Assembly: GCA_963824275.1 (NCBI GenBank)
Contig: CAWGOT010000001.1
Span: forward strand, 1 to 64,000
Reading direction: 5' to 3'
Length of the DNA: 64,000 nucleotides
DNA from: JANXQG01 sp963824275
GTDB taxonomy: Bacteria > Planctomycetota > Planctomycetia > Pirellulales > Thermoguttaceae
The position numbers were made by a program, and so were the translations under genes. Shown in pieces: positions 39,820 to 50,325 of the stretch. The notes beneath the pieces were generated by a model. The model had not been told where the DNA came from, did not search any database, and saw nothing but the letters and a program-made list of their open reading frames with translations. How positions within the stretch are numbered: position 1 is the first letter of the stretch; the number at the start of each line of letters is the position of its first letter.

Positions 39820-40581
39820 ATGAAGGCCGCAGGATGGGGCCTGTTGCTCATGGCGGCTGGCGCGCTGGCGCCGGCGGCCGGCTGCTACGTTCCCAAATCG
39901 GAACTCGTCAGCTATGAAACGACCAACCGCGTTCTGGCCGAGCAGAACCACGCGCTGCTGGTCGAAAGCGAAAATCTCAAGGCCCATTCGCATCAGGTTG
40001 AGGACCAACTGATCCTCGCGGAGCAGGAACTGGCCGCCCGCGATCAGGCCGATCCCTCCAGCCCGACCGCCAGCGCCCATCGCCTGCCGGCGTCCGTCAG
40101 CCAGCAGCTTTCAGGCTGGGCCCGGCAGTATCCCAACCTGAGCTTCGATGCGGAAACGGGTGTCAGCAAGTGCGATATCGACGTCTTGTTCGACAGCGGC
40201 CAGGCTGAGCTCAAGCCATCCGCCCGGACGATGCTCACCGGGCTGGCCCAGGTCCTGCAATTGGCCGAGGCCAAGGACCTGAAGATCATGGTGGTGGGCC
40301 ATACGGACAACATGCGGATTGTCGGCGAGGCAGCGCGGGAGAAGTATGCCAATAATTTTCATCTGAGCACCGCGCGTGCCCTGGCGGTGGCCGACGTGCT
40401 GCGCAGCCAAGGGCTGCCGGACCAGCGGATCGGCGTCGCCGGGTTCGGGGCCCACGAGCCGGTCGTTGACAACAATTCGGCCACCCAGCGTCAGAAGAAC
40501 CGGCGGGTCGAGATTTTCGTCATGCCCCGCGACGTGCCGGTAGTCGGCTGGAGCGATTCGACGCAGGGCGGATATTATTGA
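39820..40581 (+). CDS. OmpA-like lipoprotein
   Basis: Start ATG 39820 gives a lipoprotein signal with lipobox APAAGC (Cys at ~22). A coiled-coil spacer (~30-75) follows. The C-terminal OmpA/Pal peptidoglycan-binding domain has DVLFDSGQAELKPSA, MVVGHTDNMRIVG, STARALAVADVLRSQGLPD, GFGAHEPVVDN and NRRVEI. 253 residues, intact. It would tether the outer membrane to the cell wall. It follows the HTH/TM gene by 62 bases. No Tol genes adjoin it. Confidence 0.85.
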   Translation: MKAAGWGLLLMAAGALAPAAGCYVPKSELVSYETTNRVLAEQNHALLVESENLKAHSHQVEDQLILAEQELAARDQADPSSPTASAHRLPASVSQQLSGWARQYPNLSFDAETGVSKCDIDVLFDSGQAELKPSARTMLTGLAQVLQLAEAKDLKIMVVGHTDNMRIVGEAAREKYANNFHLSTARALAVADVLRSQGLPDQRIGVAGFGAHEPVVDNNSATQRQKNRRVEIFVMPRDVPVVGWSDSTQGGYY

Positions 40582-40583
40582 GA

Positions 40584-40702
40584 GTAGGGTGGGACCCGGG
40601 CACCATGTACCCATGTTCGGCTTGCGAGCCGGCCCACCGATGTGCGCCTTCAAACCGATCATGGTGGGCCCGCGCTTGCAAGCTCGCTTCTCCCACCCCT
40701 AC
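40584..40702. repeat. GTAGGGTGGGAC palindromic element, copy 3 (diverged)
   Basis: Arms GTAGGGTGGGACCCGG ... GGCTTGCGAGCCGGCCCACC pair with GGTGGGCCCGCGCTTGCAAG ... TCTCCCACCCCTAC. It is less perfect than copies 1 and 2. It starts 2 bases after the OmpA-like stop and could act as its terminator. Confidence 0.65.
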
Positions 40703-40846
40703 CGTCCGACGGTTTGAAAAACCACGTGAGGCAAAAACGCCGGGTCCAAGGCGAGCATCTCGCCATTACGCTCTACTCTCCACCGGGCCAATGCGGTAGA
40801 ATGGACTCTATCTACCCTGCGATCCCTACCCCGCCCGCTCGCTCTT

Positions 40847-42949
40847 ATGCCACGTTCCGATTCTCCGTCCTCCGGACCCAGGGTACTGGGTGCCCCGCCC
40901 ATGTTCGTTTCGCTGCTGCACAGCCTATCGAAGGTGTTGGGATCGCTGTTGCTGACGGTCGCCATCCTGGTCGTCCTGGTCGCAATTCTCTTGTGGGGCA
41001 CGGTAGTTGAAAAGAACTACGGGGCGACGGCGGCCAAGTTCGGCATCTATGGTTCGTGGTGGTTCAACGGCTTGGGATTTCTTCTAGGGCTCAATTCGAC
41101 GGTGGCCTTGATTTACCGCCTGCCCTGGAAGCGGCAGCAGATGGGTTTTATCCTGCCGCACCTTGGTTTGATCGTGCTCTTGGTGGGCTGCCTGCTCAGC
41201 CGACTGTACGGGGTCGAAGCCACGCTCATGGTTGCCGAAGGTGAATCGAGCGATCTCGCCTACAAAAGTTCCAGTCAGCACGTCGAGCTTGACGGCCAAC
41301 AGCAGTTCACCCTGGACGTGATCCCTTCCGACTGGCGCACGACGTCCGGCGAGCCGATCGTGGTGCGATTTACGTCAGGGCCGTTCAACTGGGACGACTA
41401 CCACAACGGCGCCTTGAGCGTCGTGCCCTGGTCGCTGGCCCATCGCGATCAAGGCGTGCTCTATGATCGCGACGGCATTCGCCTGGAGGTTCTCGACTAT
41501 CTCAGCAACTCGACCATCGTTAATTTTCCCAGCCTTGTCGTCCGCGCGGTTCCCCGCGGGGCGGACGGCAGCGAGTTGACTGAGCAGGGCAAGACCTTGA
41601 ATTTGTCGGTCAATGGGGATGCGGGGTCGAATTTTTTTGACCGTCCGTACGGTGTTGGCGGCGAGCAGACGCTGCCCGGCGGACAACGGGTCTTGTTCTG
41701 GATGACCGGCAGCACGGAGGAGACCGAGGCGTTTCTGCAATCGAAGCTCGCGGGACGCCTGGGCAAACTCGGTCGGGTTGTGCTTTACGCCGGCGGCAAG
41801 TCCTATGAGTTTTCCATCAGCGATTGGAAACAGGGGACTCGCCGGCCGCTGGGTGACACAGGGTTGGAGGCGGAGCTCATGGGAATTGGCGTGGAACCGC
41901 TTGGCAACCAGAAAGACGGTCCCGTGGACGTGCAGGTCGAGTTCAACATCCATCACGGCTCCGCTGCTCATCCGCTCCTGCTTTCCGCCGATTATCCCGA
42001 GGCGTTCAGCCAGCAGGATTACGACGATCAGGTCTTCGGAGCCTATTGGCTGGGTCGGCCTGCGCAATCCCGGACGATAAAAAGGCGGAAGCGAAGGCCG
42101 ATCCGAAAGCCAAGCCGGAATCCGAGCAGGAGCCGCCGCTGACCTTTGGCCCTCCGCGCATCGAGTTCTTCCAGGGCGCCGACCAGCAGCTTTATCTTCG
42201 CACCTGGCGGGGCGGGGAGGTAACGATTTCCGGTCCGCTGAAGATGGGTGACAGTGGCGGTCGCATTACCGTCTTTCGCGACACGCCGGATGCGGTTGTC
42301 TTGCGGTTCAGCGACTTCCAGCCCGCCGATCGGCCGGGATTTTCCGCCCGCACCCTGAGTTTCGACAAGAGCGAAGACCTCGTCCATCTCCGCCAGGCCT
42401 ATGTGCGGCTCACGGTGGACGGTAAGAGCGAGGAGTTCTGGATGCCGTGCAGTTCGCCCGAGGGGGGAGTGCCGGAGCAGTTGACGAAGAAGACCGTTGC
42501 CGGAAAGGGACGCCAGGTAGTGGTGAGCTTCGCGCCGAATCGTTCCGCCTGGGCTATTCGATCCATCTCCGCAAGGCGTGGCGCAAGTTGGATCCGGGAA
42601 CCGCGCCAGGCCTCGTTCTACGGCAGCGAAATCGACTTGGTGCCCAGTCCAACGTTGCTTGCCAACTACCCTGGCAAGCAGCCGCGCAAGTATGAGAATC
42701 TCCTGGTCACGCTCAATGCGCCCCTGGACTTTGTCGATCCGGCGTCCGCCGGGGCGGTCGTACCGCATGTTCCAGTCGTCCATGAATCCGAACAATCGCG
42801 AAGACGTTGACATGAAGGTCGGCGATTCGATCTACTTGTCGGGTTTTACGCTCAACTACGACCCGGGCCGCGGATTGACTTATGTGGGATGCCTGCTGAT
42901 TGTCGCCGGAATTTTCGTCGCCTATTTCGTCAGGTTCGTGAAGAAATGA
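40847..42949 (+). CDS. resB: Cytochrome c biogenesis protein ResB/Ccs1-like (frame breaks)
   Basis: Starts at ATG 40847 or 40901. The hydrophobic N-terminus has membrane segments (LLLTVAILVVLVAILLWGTV; FGIYGSWWFNGLGFLLGLNS; FILPHLGLIVLLVGCLLSRL). A large periplasmic domain with SIHLRKAWRKLDPGT-like and FYGSEIDLV segments follows. The last helix sits near the end: GFTLNYDPGRGLTYVGCLLI then VAGIFVAYFVRFVKK, where the DPGRGLTYVG site is typical of ResB. Breaks near 42060, 42545, 42605 and 42765. With CcsA it would form the system II haem-delivery and ligation complex at the inner membrane. The stop overlaps the ccsA start (ATGA). Confidence 0.78.
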
Positions 42950-45900
42950 AACGAAGAATCTCGATCGCGGTTATTGCTTGCTGGCTTGTGCTTCCCCGTT
43001 GCGGGCCGAGCCGTCCGGCGGTCTCGATTGGTCGGCCTGGCAGCGGATGCCCGTATTGCAGGACGGTCGCATCATGCCGCTGGACAGTTTCGCCAGGGCA
43101 AAAGTCAAGACGATCTGCGGCGACGTCCGCCCCAGCCTGGGGAAACTCGGTGCGCTGACCAATGCCGAAATGAGCGCGCTTTCCGCCGACGAAATCAAGC
43201 GTCTGGCGAGCGAGGGCAAGCCGCGGCGATTCCTGGCCGCGGAACTCCTCTACTCGTGGACCGTCGAGCCGGAGAAGTGGGACGACGTGCCGTTTCTGCT
43301 TGCCGAGGACGAGACCTTGCGGACCGAAGTTCTGGGGGTGCCGCTGGCGGGCGAAGACGGCAGCCGGCTGAGGTATGTCTCGCCCAGGCAGATTCGCCTC
43401 TCCAAGAAGTTCGACCAGATCAGGGGAGAGATCGAAACGATCCTCATGGAGGCCCAGGAGAAGCAGAAACGACCCGAACTCTCGTTCTTGCAGGAAAAGG
43501 TCAGGAACCTCGACGACGCCCAGGAACTGTTCTTCCAGTTGAGCTATGACCCTGGCCGGCCCGGCCGCTCGGAGGATGAGAACCGCTGGCTGGCGATTGA
43601 TTTCGTGCGGATGCGGAACTCGTGGGATCGGTTTGTCGAGACCCTCACGCAACATGCCGCCTTGATCGAGCCGCCGTCGAATCTGCGGTCGGGCGCTGGG
43701 AATGACCAGGCTGCGAAAACTCTTCAGGAGCTTTACCAGTTGGCCGACAAGACCGATCAGGCCATGCGGGAATTCGCCGCGCAATGGGGCCCAGTCCAAT
43801 CGGGCAAGAAGCCGCTCGAGAGCATCGAGCCGGCTGCCGCCAACGTGCGAAAGTTGATGGGCCAACTGGACGCCACGGTGCGCGAAATTGCCGAGTCGGA
43901 CTTGCCCGACCCGGCACGGCTCATCAAAGACGACACCGCATCCATCCAGTCCGATCGTCAGAACCTCTGCCGCCGGACGATGAATCTCGTGTTGCAGGCC
44001 ATCCAGGTCCATTGGGAGATTTACAGCGCCGGGGGCGAATCGATCAACATCGTTCCCGCTTTGGAAGCCTCGGCTTTCGAGCCCGATCGCTACCGCAGCG
44101 AGATTCGCCCCTGGATCAGCCTGCACGCCCTGCTGCGCGGGACGCCCAGCCTCTTGAACGGTTATCCCTCCCAGGACGTTCAAGACCTTCGATCCGCTTG
44201 GGACGATGCGCGAACGGCCTATTTCAACCGCCGCGATGCCCAAGGCCCAAGCCAATTTGCCGCAGTCGATGGGGCGATTCACGGCCGAAGTGCGAGGGCT
44301 GGCCGAAAAGATCGAACCCGATCGGCAGCAGCTTCCGCTGGTGGAGCGCGACCGGGGGCTGCTGGCCAAGACGGCCTACCCTGCCGCCTTGGCGACCGAT
44401 GCCGAGGTGGTTTACAATCGGATCGATCCCTTCTATTGGTCGGGCTGTGCGAGTCTGGCGGCGGCCAGTCTTCTGGGATTGTCGCTTGTCGCCCTGCGCA
44501 AACCGCTCTTCTGGATCGGCATTGCCGTGATGGTTGGCGGCGTGGCGCTGATCGTCGGCGGATTCGTGGTCCGCATGTATATTACGCGCTGGGCGCCGGT
44601 CACGAGCATGTTCGAGACGATCGTTTGGGTGGCGATGACTTCGGCCCTCTTGACTCTTTGGGTGACGTTCCTTCCGCTTCTGGGGCCGACGAGCAAAGCG
44701 GCCTGGAAGTTGACGGCCCTGCCCGGTTTGGACGACCGCAATTCGGGAGCGAAGCGCAACCGGGCCTCGACCGATGCGGGACCGCCGCAGACGAGCCAGG
44801 TCGGAATTCGCACGGCGGCACTCGGCCTGCGGTTGGTGTTGTTCCTTGGCGGACTTTTTGTCGGCTGCTCGTATATGGGAGTTTTTGAGCCGGATTCCGG
44901 GGGTTCGGGCTACAGTGTTCACCTTGCGGCGATCCTGCCCCACGCGGATCTGGGATCGTCGATGCCGAACGTGAGCGCATCGCTGGTTTGGGCGGCGTCG
45001 ATGTTCGTGGCCGTGATGTTCGTTTGGTACTTGCCGCGGCTCGTGCCGTCGGCCCTGTTTGCGATCCCGATGTCGTTGGCCTTGGCCGGCCGGGAGGAGG
45101 GCGCCGAGCGGATGGAGAAGATCTATCGTTCTCGGATCGTGGCCCTGGGCGGCGCCGTGGCGTGCTTCTTGGCGGCCTTGGCGGCCCTGTATGCCCCGTT
45201 CCCCAGGGACATCCAAGCCCTGATGCCCGTGCTCCGCAGTAATTTCTGGTTGGGCATCCACGTGCTGACGATCACCTCGTCGTATGCCGCGGTCGGCGTG
45301 GCCTGGGTGCTGGGGAATCTGGCCTTGGGATTTTTCGCCTTCGGACAATATCGCACCGTTGCGTCTCGCCGCTCGGCAGGATTGGAATTGGTTCCGGAAC
45401 CTGTGGCAGCGGCAGGGCGAGCGGCGGCTGCCGAAACGGCCGACTCGGCAATCCTGGTTGCGGAGACCGAGACGGGGCAAGAGGTCATCGCGGTCGACGT
45501 GCTCGAAGGCGGCAAACGTCGCCCTCCCGCCTTCTGCGGCGAACTGGCGGCGATGAACTATCGGGTCCTGCAGGTGGCGGTCCTGCTGCTTGCCGCCGGG
45601 ACCATCCTTGGCGGACTGTGGGCCGACGTCTCCTGGGGACGCTTCTGGGGTTGGGACCCCAAGGAAGTCGGGGCCTTGATCGCATTGCTGGTGATCATGA
45701 CCGCCTTGCACGGCCGTCGCGCCGGCTGGCCCGGCGATTTGAGCCTGGCGATCGGTTCGGTGCTGGGGTTCTGCGGCGTGATCTGGGCGTGGTATGTCGT
45801 CAATTTCATTCTCAATGCCGGCAAGCACTCCTACGGCGCCGGCGAAGGCGGGCAATGGATGTGGCTTGCTGCCATGGCGGCCATCCAACTCCTGTTCGTG

Positions 45901-45987
45901 GCGTACGGCCATTGCCCGGGTAATGATCGAAACCGGGGATTCAGCGTCGGCCGCTTCATAGAACTGGTCGTTAAGACTCAATTCTAA
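42946..45987 (+). CDS. ccsA: Cytochrome c assembly protein CcsA/ResC with long N-terminal region (frame breaks)
   Basis: About 1,013 residues, far longer than the ~300-residue family core. A signal peptide (RISIAVIACWLV, then after a break near 42985 ASPLRAEP) precedes about 430 residues of soluble helical sequence. From ~500 come multiple membrane helices. The haem-binding WWD-type motif reads WADVSWGRFWGWDPKEVGAL (~886-905), flanked by IHVLTITSSYAAVGVAWVLG and TALHGRR, which supply the conserved histidines. A second break lies near 44243. It acts with ResB to export haem and attach it to apocytochromes c. The long N-terminal part is of unknown role. Confidence 0.82.
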
Positions 45988-46059
45988 CATGATCACGGCC
46001 GCCGTGAAGACGGCCGCAGACTCTTGCATCTTTCCGCCATTTCCCTTAGCATGGCGGCT

Positions 46060-46870
46060 ATGATCAAAAAACGAATCGGCTTTATTGGCGCCGGCCAAAT
46101 GGCCACCGCTTTGGGGGAGGGATTCGTCCGCGCCGGCCTTGTGTCGGGGACGGAATTGATTGCCTCAGACCCCTCGTCCGAGGCACGCCACGCTTCGCCC
46201 GAGCGACCGGCGGTCAGACCGTGGCCGACAACGCCGAGGTAGTTCGCCGTGCCGACGTGCTCTTTCTGGCCGTAAAACCCCAGCAAATGGTCCGCGTGGC
46301 GGCCGAACTCAAGGGCAAACTCGGTCCCGATTTGCTCGTGATCTCCATCGCCGCCGGCATTCGCCTGTCGGTCCTGGCCCAAGGCTTCGGCGAGAGCGTC
46401 CGGCTGGTCCGGGTGATGCCCAATACGCCCTGCCTGGTGGGAAGGGGGCCTGCGGATATTGCCTGGGCGGCACGGCCACGCCGGCCGACGGGCAACTCGT
46501 TCAGCAATTGCTCTCCGCGGTCGGCTTGGCCATTGCGGTCGAGGAGAAACTCTTGGACGCCGTGACGGGGCTTTCCGGTTCCGGGCCGGCCTTCGTCTAT
46601 GTGATCATTGAGGCCCTCAGCGACGGCGGCGTGCGCATGGGCCTGCCCCGCGCCGTGGCCACCGCGCTGGCCGCCCAGACGGTCCTCGGCGCGGCCCAGA
46701 TGGTCCTTACCACCGGCGAGCATCCGGGCGTGCTCAAAGATCGCGTCGCCAGCCCCGGCGGCACGACCATCGCCGGGCTTCAGGCCCTGGAAGAGGCCGG
46801 AATCCGCGGCGGAATGATGGCCGCGGTCGAGGCCGCCACGCGCCGTTCCTTGGAATTGGCCACGGGGTGA
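46060..46870 (+). CDS. proC: Pyrroline-5-carboxylate reductase ProC (two frame breaks)
   Basis: MIKKRIGFIGAGQMATALGE opens the NADPH-binding Rossmann fold (GAGQMA). RADVLFLAVKPQQM, VRVMPNTPCLVG, VTGLSGSGPAFVYVIIEALS, GAAQMVL and VASPGGTTIAGLQALEE are the classic family motifs. Last step of proline synthesis (pyrroline-5-carboxylate to proline). ATG 46060 is preferred; ATG 46051 adds three residues. Breaks near 46197 and 46448 are surrounded by perfect family matches, so I read a functional gene with base-call errors. Length after repair ~270 residues, as expected. Confidence 0.9.
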
Positions 46871-46873
46871 ATC

Positions 46874-47104
46874 ATGCCGGTTTTCTGTCAAGTCGACGAC
46901 AAACATATCCCGCTCTACCGCATCGTTTGGATCTCCGACTTGCCGCACTTCTGCGGCGACGCCGAATGCCAGCGCGAAGGCCAGTATGAGATCCGCCTGG
47001 AACAGAGCGAAGCAGTCTGGGCCAGCCTGGCCGAGCACGATGCGGCTGTCGAGGCCTTGCAGGCCTGGCTGCTGGGCCAACAACAGGAAGACGAGTCGAA
47101 CTAA
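46874..47104 (+). CDS. Small hypothetical protein
   Basis: 76 residues from ATG 46874, 3 bases after the proC stop: MPVFCQVDDKHIPLYRIVWI, then LPHFCGDAECQREGQYEIRL and a helical C-terminus rich in Ala, Glu and Gln. Two Cys in CGDAEC could bind metal. No family is recognised. The tight spacing suggests co-transcription with proC. Confidence 0.5.
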   Translation: MPVFCQVDDKHIPLYRIVWISDLPHFCGDAECQREGQYEIRLEQSEAVWASLAEHDAAVEALQAWLLGQQQEDESN

Positions 47105-47125
47105 CCCTCTAGTAGAGTCCTTGCC

Positions 47126-47626
47126 ATGTCGACCTTCGAAGACGATCGCTACCGCTGGCGCGAAACCTACTTCGTGCTTTTTCCCGCCTCCCGCCGGCCC
47201 ACGCTAAAGGTGGTCGAAAAGAAGCTGGGCGCCCTGAGCAAGCGTTACAGCCTGGAAAACCTCGGCGGCGACGAAGCGCGGCAAGTTCGAGTCGCTGACG
47301 CTGATCTCGCCCGATGACTTCGCCGCTCTGGACGTTTGCTATACCGAGCGGCGCCGAGGTCCTGGAGCACGCCGAGGAACTGGTCCAGGAGCTTGCGTCC
47401 ACGATCGAGCCGGGGCAGAAGGCCCTGCTTCAAGCGGCTCAAGGAGTACGACGGCCGTTTTGACGTGCTGCATTTCGAACAGGTCGCCGAGTCCGCCGAT
47501 GACGACGATGCCGACGAGCTGCTCGATCCCAGCGCCCTGCTGGCGGTCCTGGACGAGTTGGCCCGGATCACCGGCGGCATCGCCGTCGATCCGCAGTCGG
47601 GAACCATTTTGAGTACGGAAGAGTGA
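47126..47626 (+). CDS. Conserved-looking hypothetical protein before efpL (frame breaks)
   Basis: MSTFEDDRYRWRETYFVLFP, then RPTLKVVEKKLGALSKRY. After a break near 47280 the frame gives FESLTLISPDDFAALDVCYT. After further breaks near 47350 and 47430 it gives VLEHAEELVQELAS and RLKEYDGRFDVLHFEQVAES, with a LLAVLDELARITGGIAVDPQ C-terminus. About 165 residues after repair. The acidic stretch and IAVDPQSGTIL end suggest a soluble cytoplasmic protein. No function is assigned. Its stop lies 8 bases before the efpL ATG. Confidence 0.5.
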
Positions 47627-47634
47627 GTGAAGCC

Positions 47635-48198
47635 ATGCAAGCCAAGGAAATCAAGAGCGGCGCCATCGTCAATTACAACGGCGCCCCCTGTCTGATCGAG
47701 AGCGTCACCGTGCAGAGCCCCACGGCCCGCGGCGCGGCCACCTTTTACAAGTATCGCGGCCGGAACCTGATCACCAAGCAGAAGGTCGACATCACGCTTC
47801 GCGGCGGCGAGTCGCTGGACGAGGCCGACTTCCGCAAGCGGGCCATCAAGTTCATGTACGCCGACCCGACCCACGTCCATTTTCTCGACGAGGAGAACTA
47901 CGAGCAGTACTCGCTGGCCAAGGAGGACGTGGCCGAGGAGTCGAAGTACATGACCGAGAATCTCGAAGGCATGCAGGCCTTGATCTACAACGACGAGTGC
48001 GTCGGCGTGCAGTTGCCCGTGGCCGTCGAGCTCAAGGTCGTGCAGTGCGATCCGGGCATCAAGGGCGCGTCGGCCACCGCCCGGACCAAGCCCGCCACAC
48101 TGGAGACCGGCCTGATCGTGCAGGTGCCCGAGTACCTCTCCCAGGGCGAGACGATCAAGGTCGATACCCGCGACGGCTCGTATCTCTCCAGGGCGTAG
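47635..48198 (+). CDS. efpL: Elongation factor P-like protein, EfpL/YeiP type
   Basis: 187 residues from ATG 47635 (MQAKEIKSGAIVNYNGAPCL), intact. The loop VQSPTARGAATFYKYRGRN carries Arg at the tip, and GIKGASATARTKPATLETGL is the YeiP/EfpL signature. DPTHVHFLDEENYEQYSLAK and QVPEYLSQGETIKVDTRDG complete the three-domain EF-P fold. These proteins bind the ribosomal E-site and relieve stalling on proline and other motifs; the Arg tip needs no lysylation. A canonical efp is not in the window. Confidence 0.82.
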   Translation: MQAKEIKSGAIVNYNGAPCLIESVTVQSPTARGAATFYKYRGRNLITKQKVDITLRGGESLDEADFRKRAIKFMYADPTHVHFLDEENYEQYSLAKEDVAEESKYMTENLEGMQALIYNDECVGVQLPVAVELKVVQCDPGIKGASATARTKPATLETGLIVQVPEYLSQGETIKVDTRDGSYLSRA

Positions 48199-48291
48199 AC
48201 TAGCTGCTGCTCGGACATAGTTTTGCGTGAGCGACGTGGAGTGGACTTCCCTGATGCTGACGGTAGAATTTGTCGTAGTGGAGTCGATGGC

Positions 48292-48483
48292 ATGACCGTT
48301 CAATCTCAAGATCTTCTTCGAGCGTTCGATCTCTTGCCCGAAAGAGAAAAGCAAGAGGTTGTTGTCGAACTGTTAAAACGCAGTCGAGTTTTCGAGTCTC
48401 CAAGTCTCTCCGACGAAGAGCTTGTCGGCGCGGCCGAGGCCATTTTCTTGGGTTTGGACTGCGACGAGGCAAGCAATGCGTAG
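48292..48483 (+). CDS. Putative antitoxin of MazF pair
   Basis: 63 residues from ATG 48292: MTVQSQDLLRAFDLLPEREK, VVELLKRSRVFESPSLSDEE and an acidic end. It is small, acidic and helical and overlaps the MazF-type gene by 8 bases, as antitoxins do. The family is not named with confidence. Confidence 0.55.
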   Translation: MTVQSQDLLRAFDLLPEREKQEVVVELLKRSRVFESPSLSDEELVGAAEAIFLGLDCDEASNA

Positions 48484-48796
48484 TCCTCCGAGGGGTGAAG
48501 TCTGGCTGGTTGACTTGGGGATGGCCGCAAAGGTCCGACCTTGTCTCGTGCTCAGCGTGCCGGTCACCGATGCCGACCGGGCACTGGTGACTCTTGTGCC
48601 TCATACGACGAGCGTTCGCGGTTCGCGGTTTGAGGTGTCAACGAACCGCAGGTTCCTTGGTCATGGGGCGTTCGATGTGCAGAATCTTATTACGATCCCA
48701 TTTGTCAAGTTGATTCGAAAGCTCGGCAAACTGGAAGAAGACGATTTGCTACCGTTGGAGGTAGCAGTCCGATCATGGCTTGGTCTATCGGACTGA
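48476..48796 (+). CDS. MazF/PemK-family toxin
   Basis: 106 residues from ATG 48476. RGEVWLVDLGMAAKVRPCLV is the canonical MazF start (RGxVWxVDxG, K-x-RP-x-LV). It is followed by LVTLVPHTTSVRG, then an F-D-V-Q-N-L-I-T-I-P segment and a KLEEDDLLPLEVAVRSWLGL end. Expected to be a ribosome-independent mRNA endonuclease kept in check by the upstream product. Intact. Confidence 0.8.
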   Translation: MRSPPRGEVWLVDLGMAAKVRPCLVLSVPVTDADRALVTLVPHTTSVRGSRFEVSTNRRFLGHGAFDVQNLITIPFVKLIRKLGKLEEDDLLPLEVAVRSWLGLSD

Positions 48797-48855
48797 CCGG
48801 CAACTGGAAACAAATTCCAAGGAACTCGGCCGTGGTGCTCGGAAACGGTCCAGGA

Positions 48856-49083
48856 ATGAAACCTAATATAAAGATCACCGCGAAACAGATCCGGTTCGTG
48901 TTTGATTCCGGAAAAGTGTGGATGATCCAACGACTCCATGTAATCGGCGGAATTCCCGAGGAACTTCGCGGCTATTATTCTGTCCCCTTAGATGATGAAC
49001 GCATACATGGTTGGGGTTGGCATGACGGTAAGCAGGAGATCAGGATACTAAAGCACTGGATACGCAGCGGGTTCAAACTGTAA
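48856..49083 (+). CDS. Small hypothetical protein
   Basis: 75 residues from ATG 48856 with CAGGA just upstream: MKPNIKITAKQIRFVFDSGK, then VWMIQRLHVIGGIPEELRGY and a basic, aromatic C-terminus (KQEIRILKHWIRSGFKL). An in-frame GTG-type extension to 48775 overlaps the mazF end. The strand-helix pattern looks like a real small protein, but no family is recognised. Confidence 0.45.
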   Translation: MKPNIKITAKQIRFVFDSGKVWMIQRLHVIGGIPEELRGYYSVPLDDERIHGWGWHDGKQEIRILKHWIRSGFKL

Positions 49084-49092
49084 GCGGTCGTC

Positions 49093-50299
49093 CTAAACCT
49101 GCAACAGCAGTCTCGACGGCTCCTCGATGAACTCCTTGATCCGCTTCAAGAAGCCAACCGCCTCGCGGCCGTCGACGATGCGGTGGTCGTAGGTCAAGGC
49201 CACGTACATCATCGGCCGGATCACGACCTGGCCGTTGCGGGCCACCGGCCGGTCCTGGATGGCGTGCAGGCCCAGGATGCCGCTCTGCGGCGGATTGACG
49301 ATGGGCGTGGAGAGCATCGAGCCGAAGACGCCGCCGTTGGTGATCGTGAACGTGCCGCCCATCAGCTCGTCGGGCTTCAACTGTCCCGATTTCGCCCTCG
49401 CGGCAAAATCGCCGATCGTCTGCTCGATCTCGGCGAAAGTCAGCAACTCGGCGTTCCGCATGACGGGCACGACCAGCCCTTTGCCGCCGCCGACGGCAAT
49501 GCTGATGTCGTAGAAGTTGCGATAGACGATGCTGTTGTCGCGGATCTCGGCGTTGAGCTCAGGGCAGGCCTTCAGCGACTCGATCGTGGCCTTGACGAAG
49601 AACGACATGAACCCGAGCTTGGCGTTGTAGCGCTCCTGGAAGGCCTCGCGGTATTGCTGGCGGATCTCGATCACCGCCGACATGTCGACTTCATTGAAGG
49701 TGGTCAGGAGCGCAGCGACGCTCTGGGCCTCGACCAGCCGCTTGGCGACGCGTTGCCGGAGCCACGTCATGGGCACGATCTCTTCCGAGCGCGGCGGCGC
49801 GCCGTGCAAGGCGCTGACATGCGTGGCCGAACGACTCTCCCGCGAGACGAGTTGGGAACTGCTGCCGCTATCGGCGGGTGCGGGCGGTGCGGGCGAAGAC
49901 TCGGCGCAGGAGCCGGACTGGACGGAATCGGACTGGGCGCGGCCGCTGCGGCTGGGGGTAGCGCGGCAACGGGTGCTGCCGAGGGCGCCGCTGTGTAGGA
50001 CGGATTGTCAATCCGTCCCACTGGGGGCGCGGCGGCAGGTTTGGCAGCGCCGTCCGGCCGCGGGGCATCTTCCAAATAACCGATCAAGGCGCCCACCGGC
50101 ACCACGTCGCCTTGGCGGTGCAGGACCTGCACCACGATGCCGGCCGCCGGCGCGGACAGTCCACGGTGGCCTTGTCGCTCTCGATCTCCACCAGGTTCTC
50201 ATCCTTGTTGGCCCATTGGCCTTCGCCCTTCAGCCATTGGCCGATCTGGACTTCCTGAATCGATTCCCCAACGCTGGGAACCTTGAGTTCGTGTTTCAT
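49093..50299 (-). CDS. sucB: Dihydrolipoyl succinyltransferase, 2-oxoglutarate dehydrogenase E2 (frame breaks)
   Basis: Start ATG 50299. MKHELKVPSVGESIQEVQIG and VEIESDKATVDCP show the lipoyl domain with the lipoylated Lys in ESDKATV. After a break near 50155, a Pro/Ala linker contains a translated palindromic repeat (VGRIDNPSYTAA). After a break near 49890 come the peripheral-subunit and catalytic domains: TWLRQRVAKRLVEAQSVAAL, TTFNEVDMS, GGTFTITNGGVFGSMLSTPI, NPPQSGILG and the active-site TYDHRIVDGREAVGFL. It transfers succinyl to CoA in the TCA cycle. It lies downstream of sucA, separated by a palindrome. No E3 gene is in the window. Confidence 0.88.
49995..50021. repeat. Short palindrome in sucB linker
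   Basis: GTAGGACGGATTG and CAATCCGTCCCAC surround one central base. It is translated within the E2 linker as VGRIDNPSY and is the same palindrome as at 53084-53110 in sucA. Confidence 0.8.
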
Positions 50300-50325
50300 A
50301 GCTTCTCAGTCAATTGTCCATCCAT

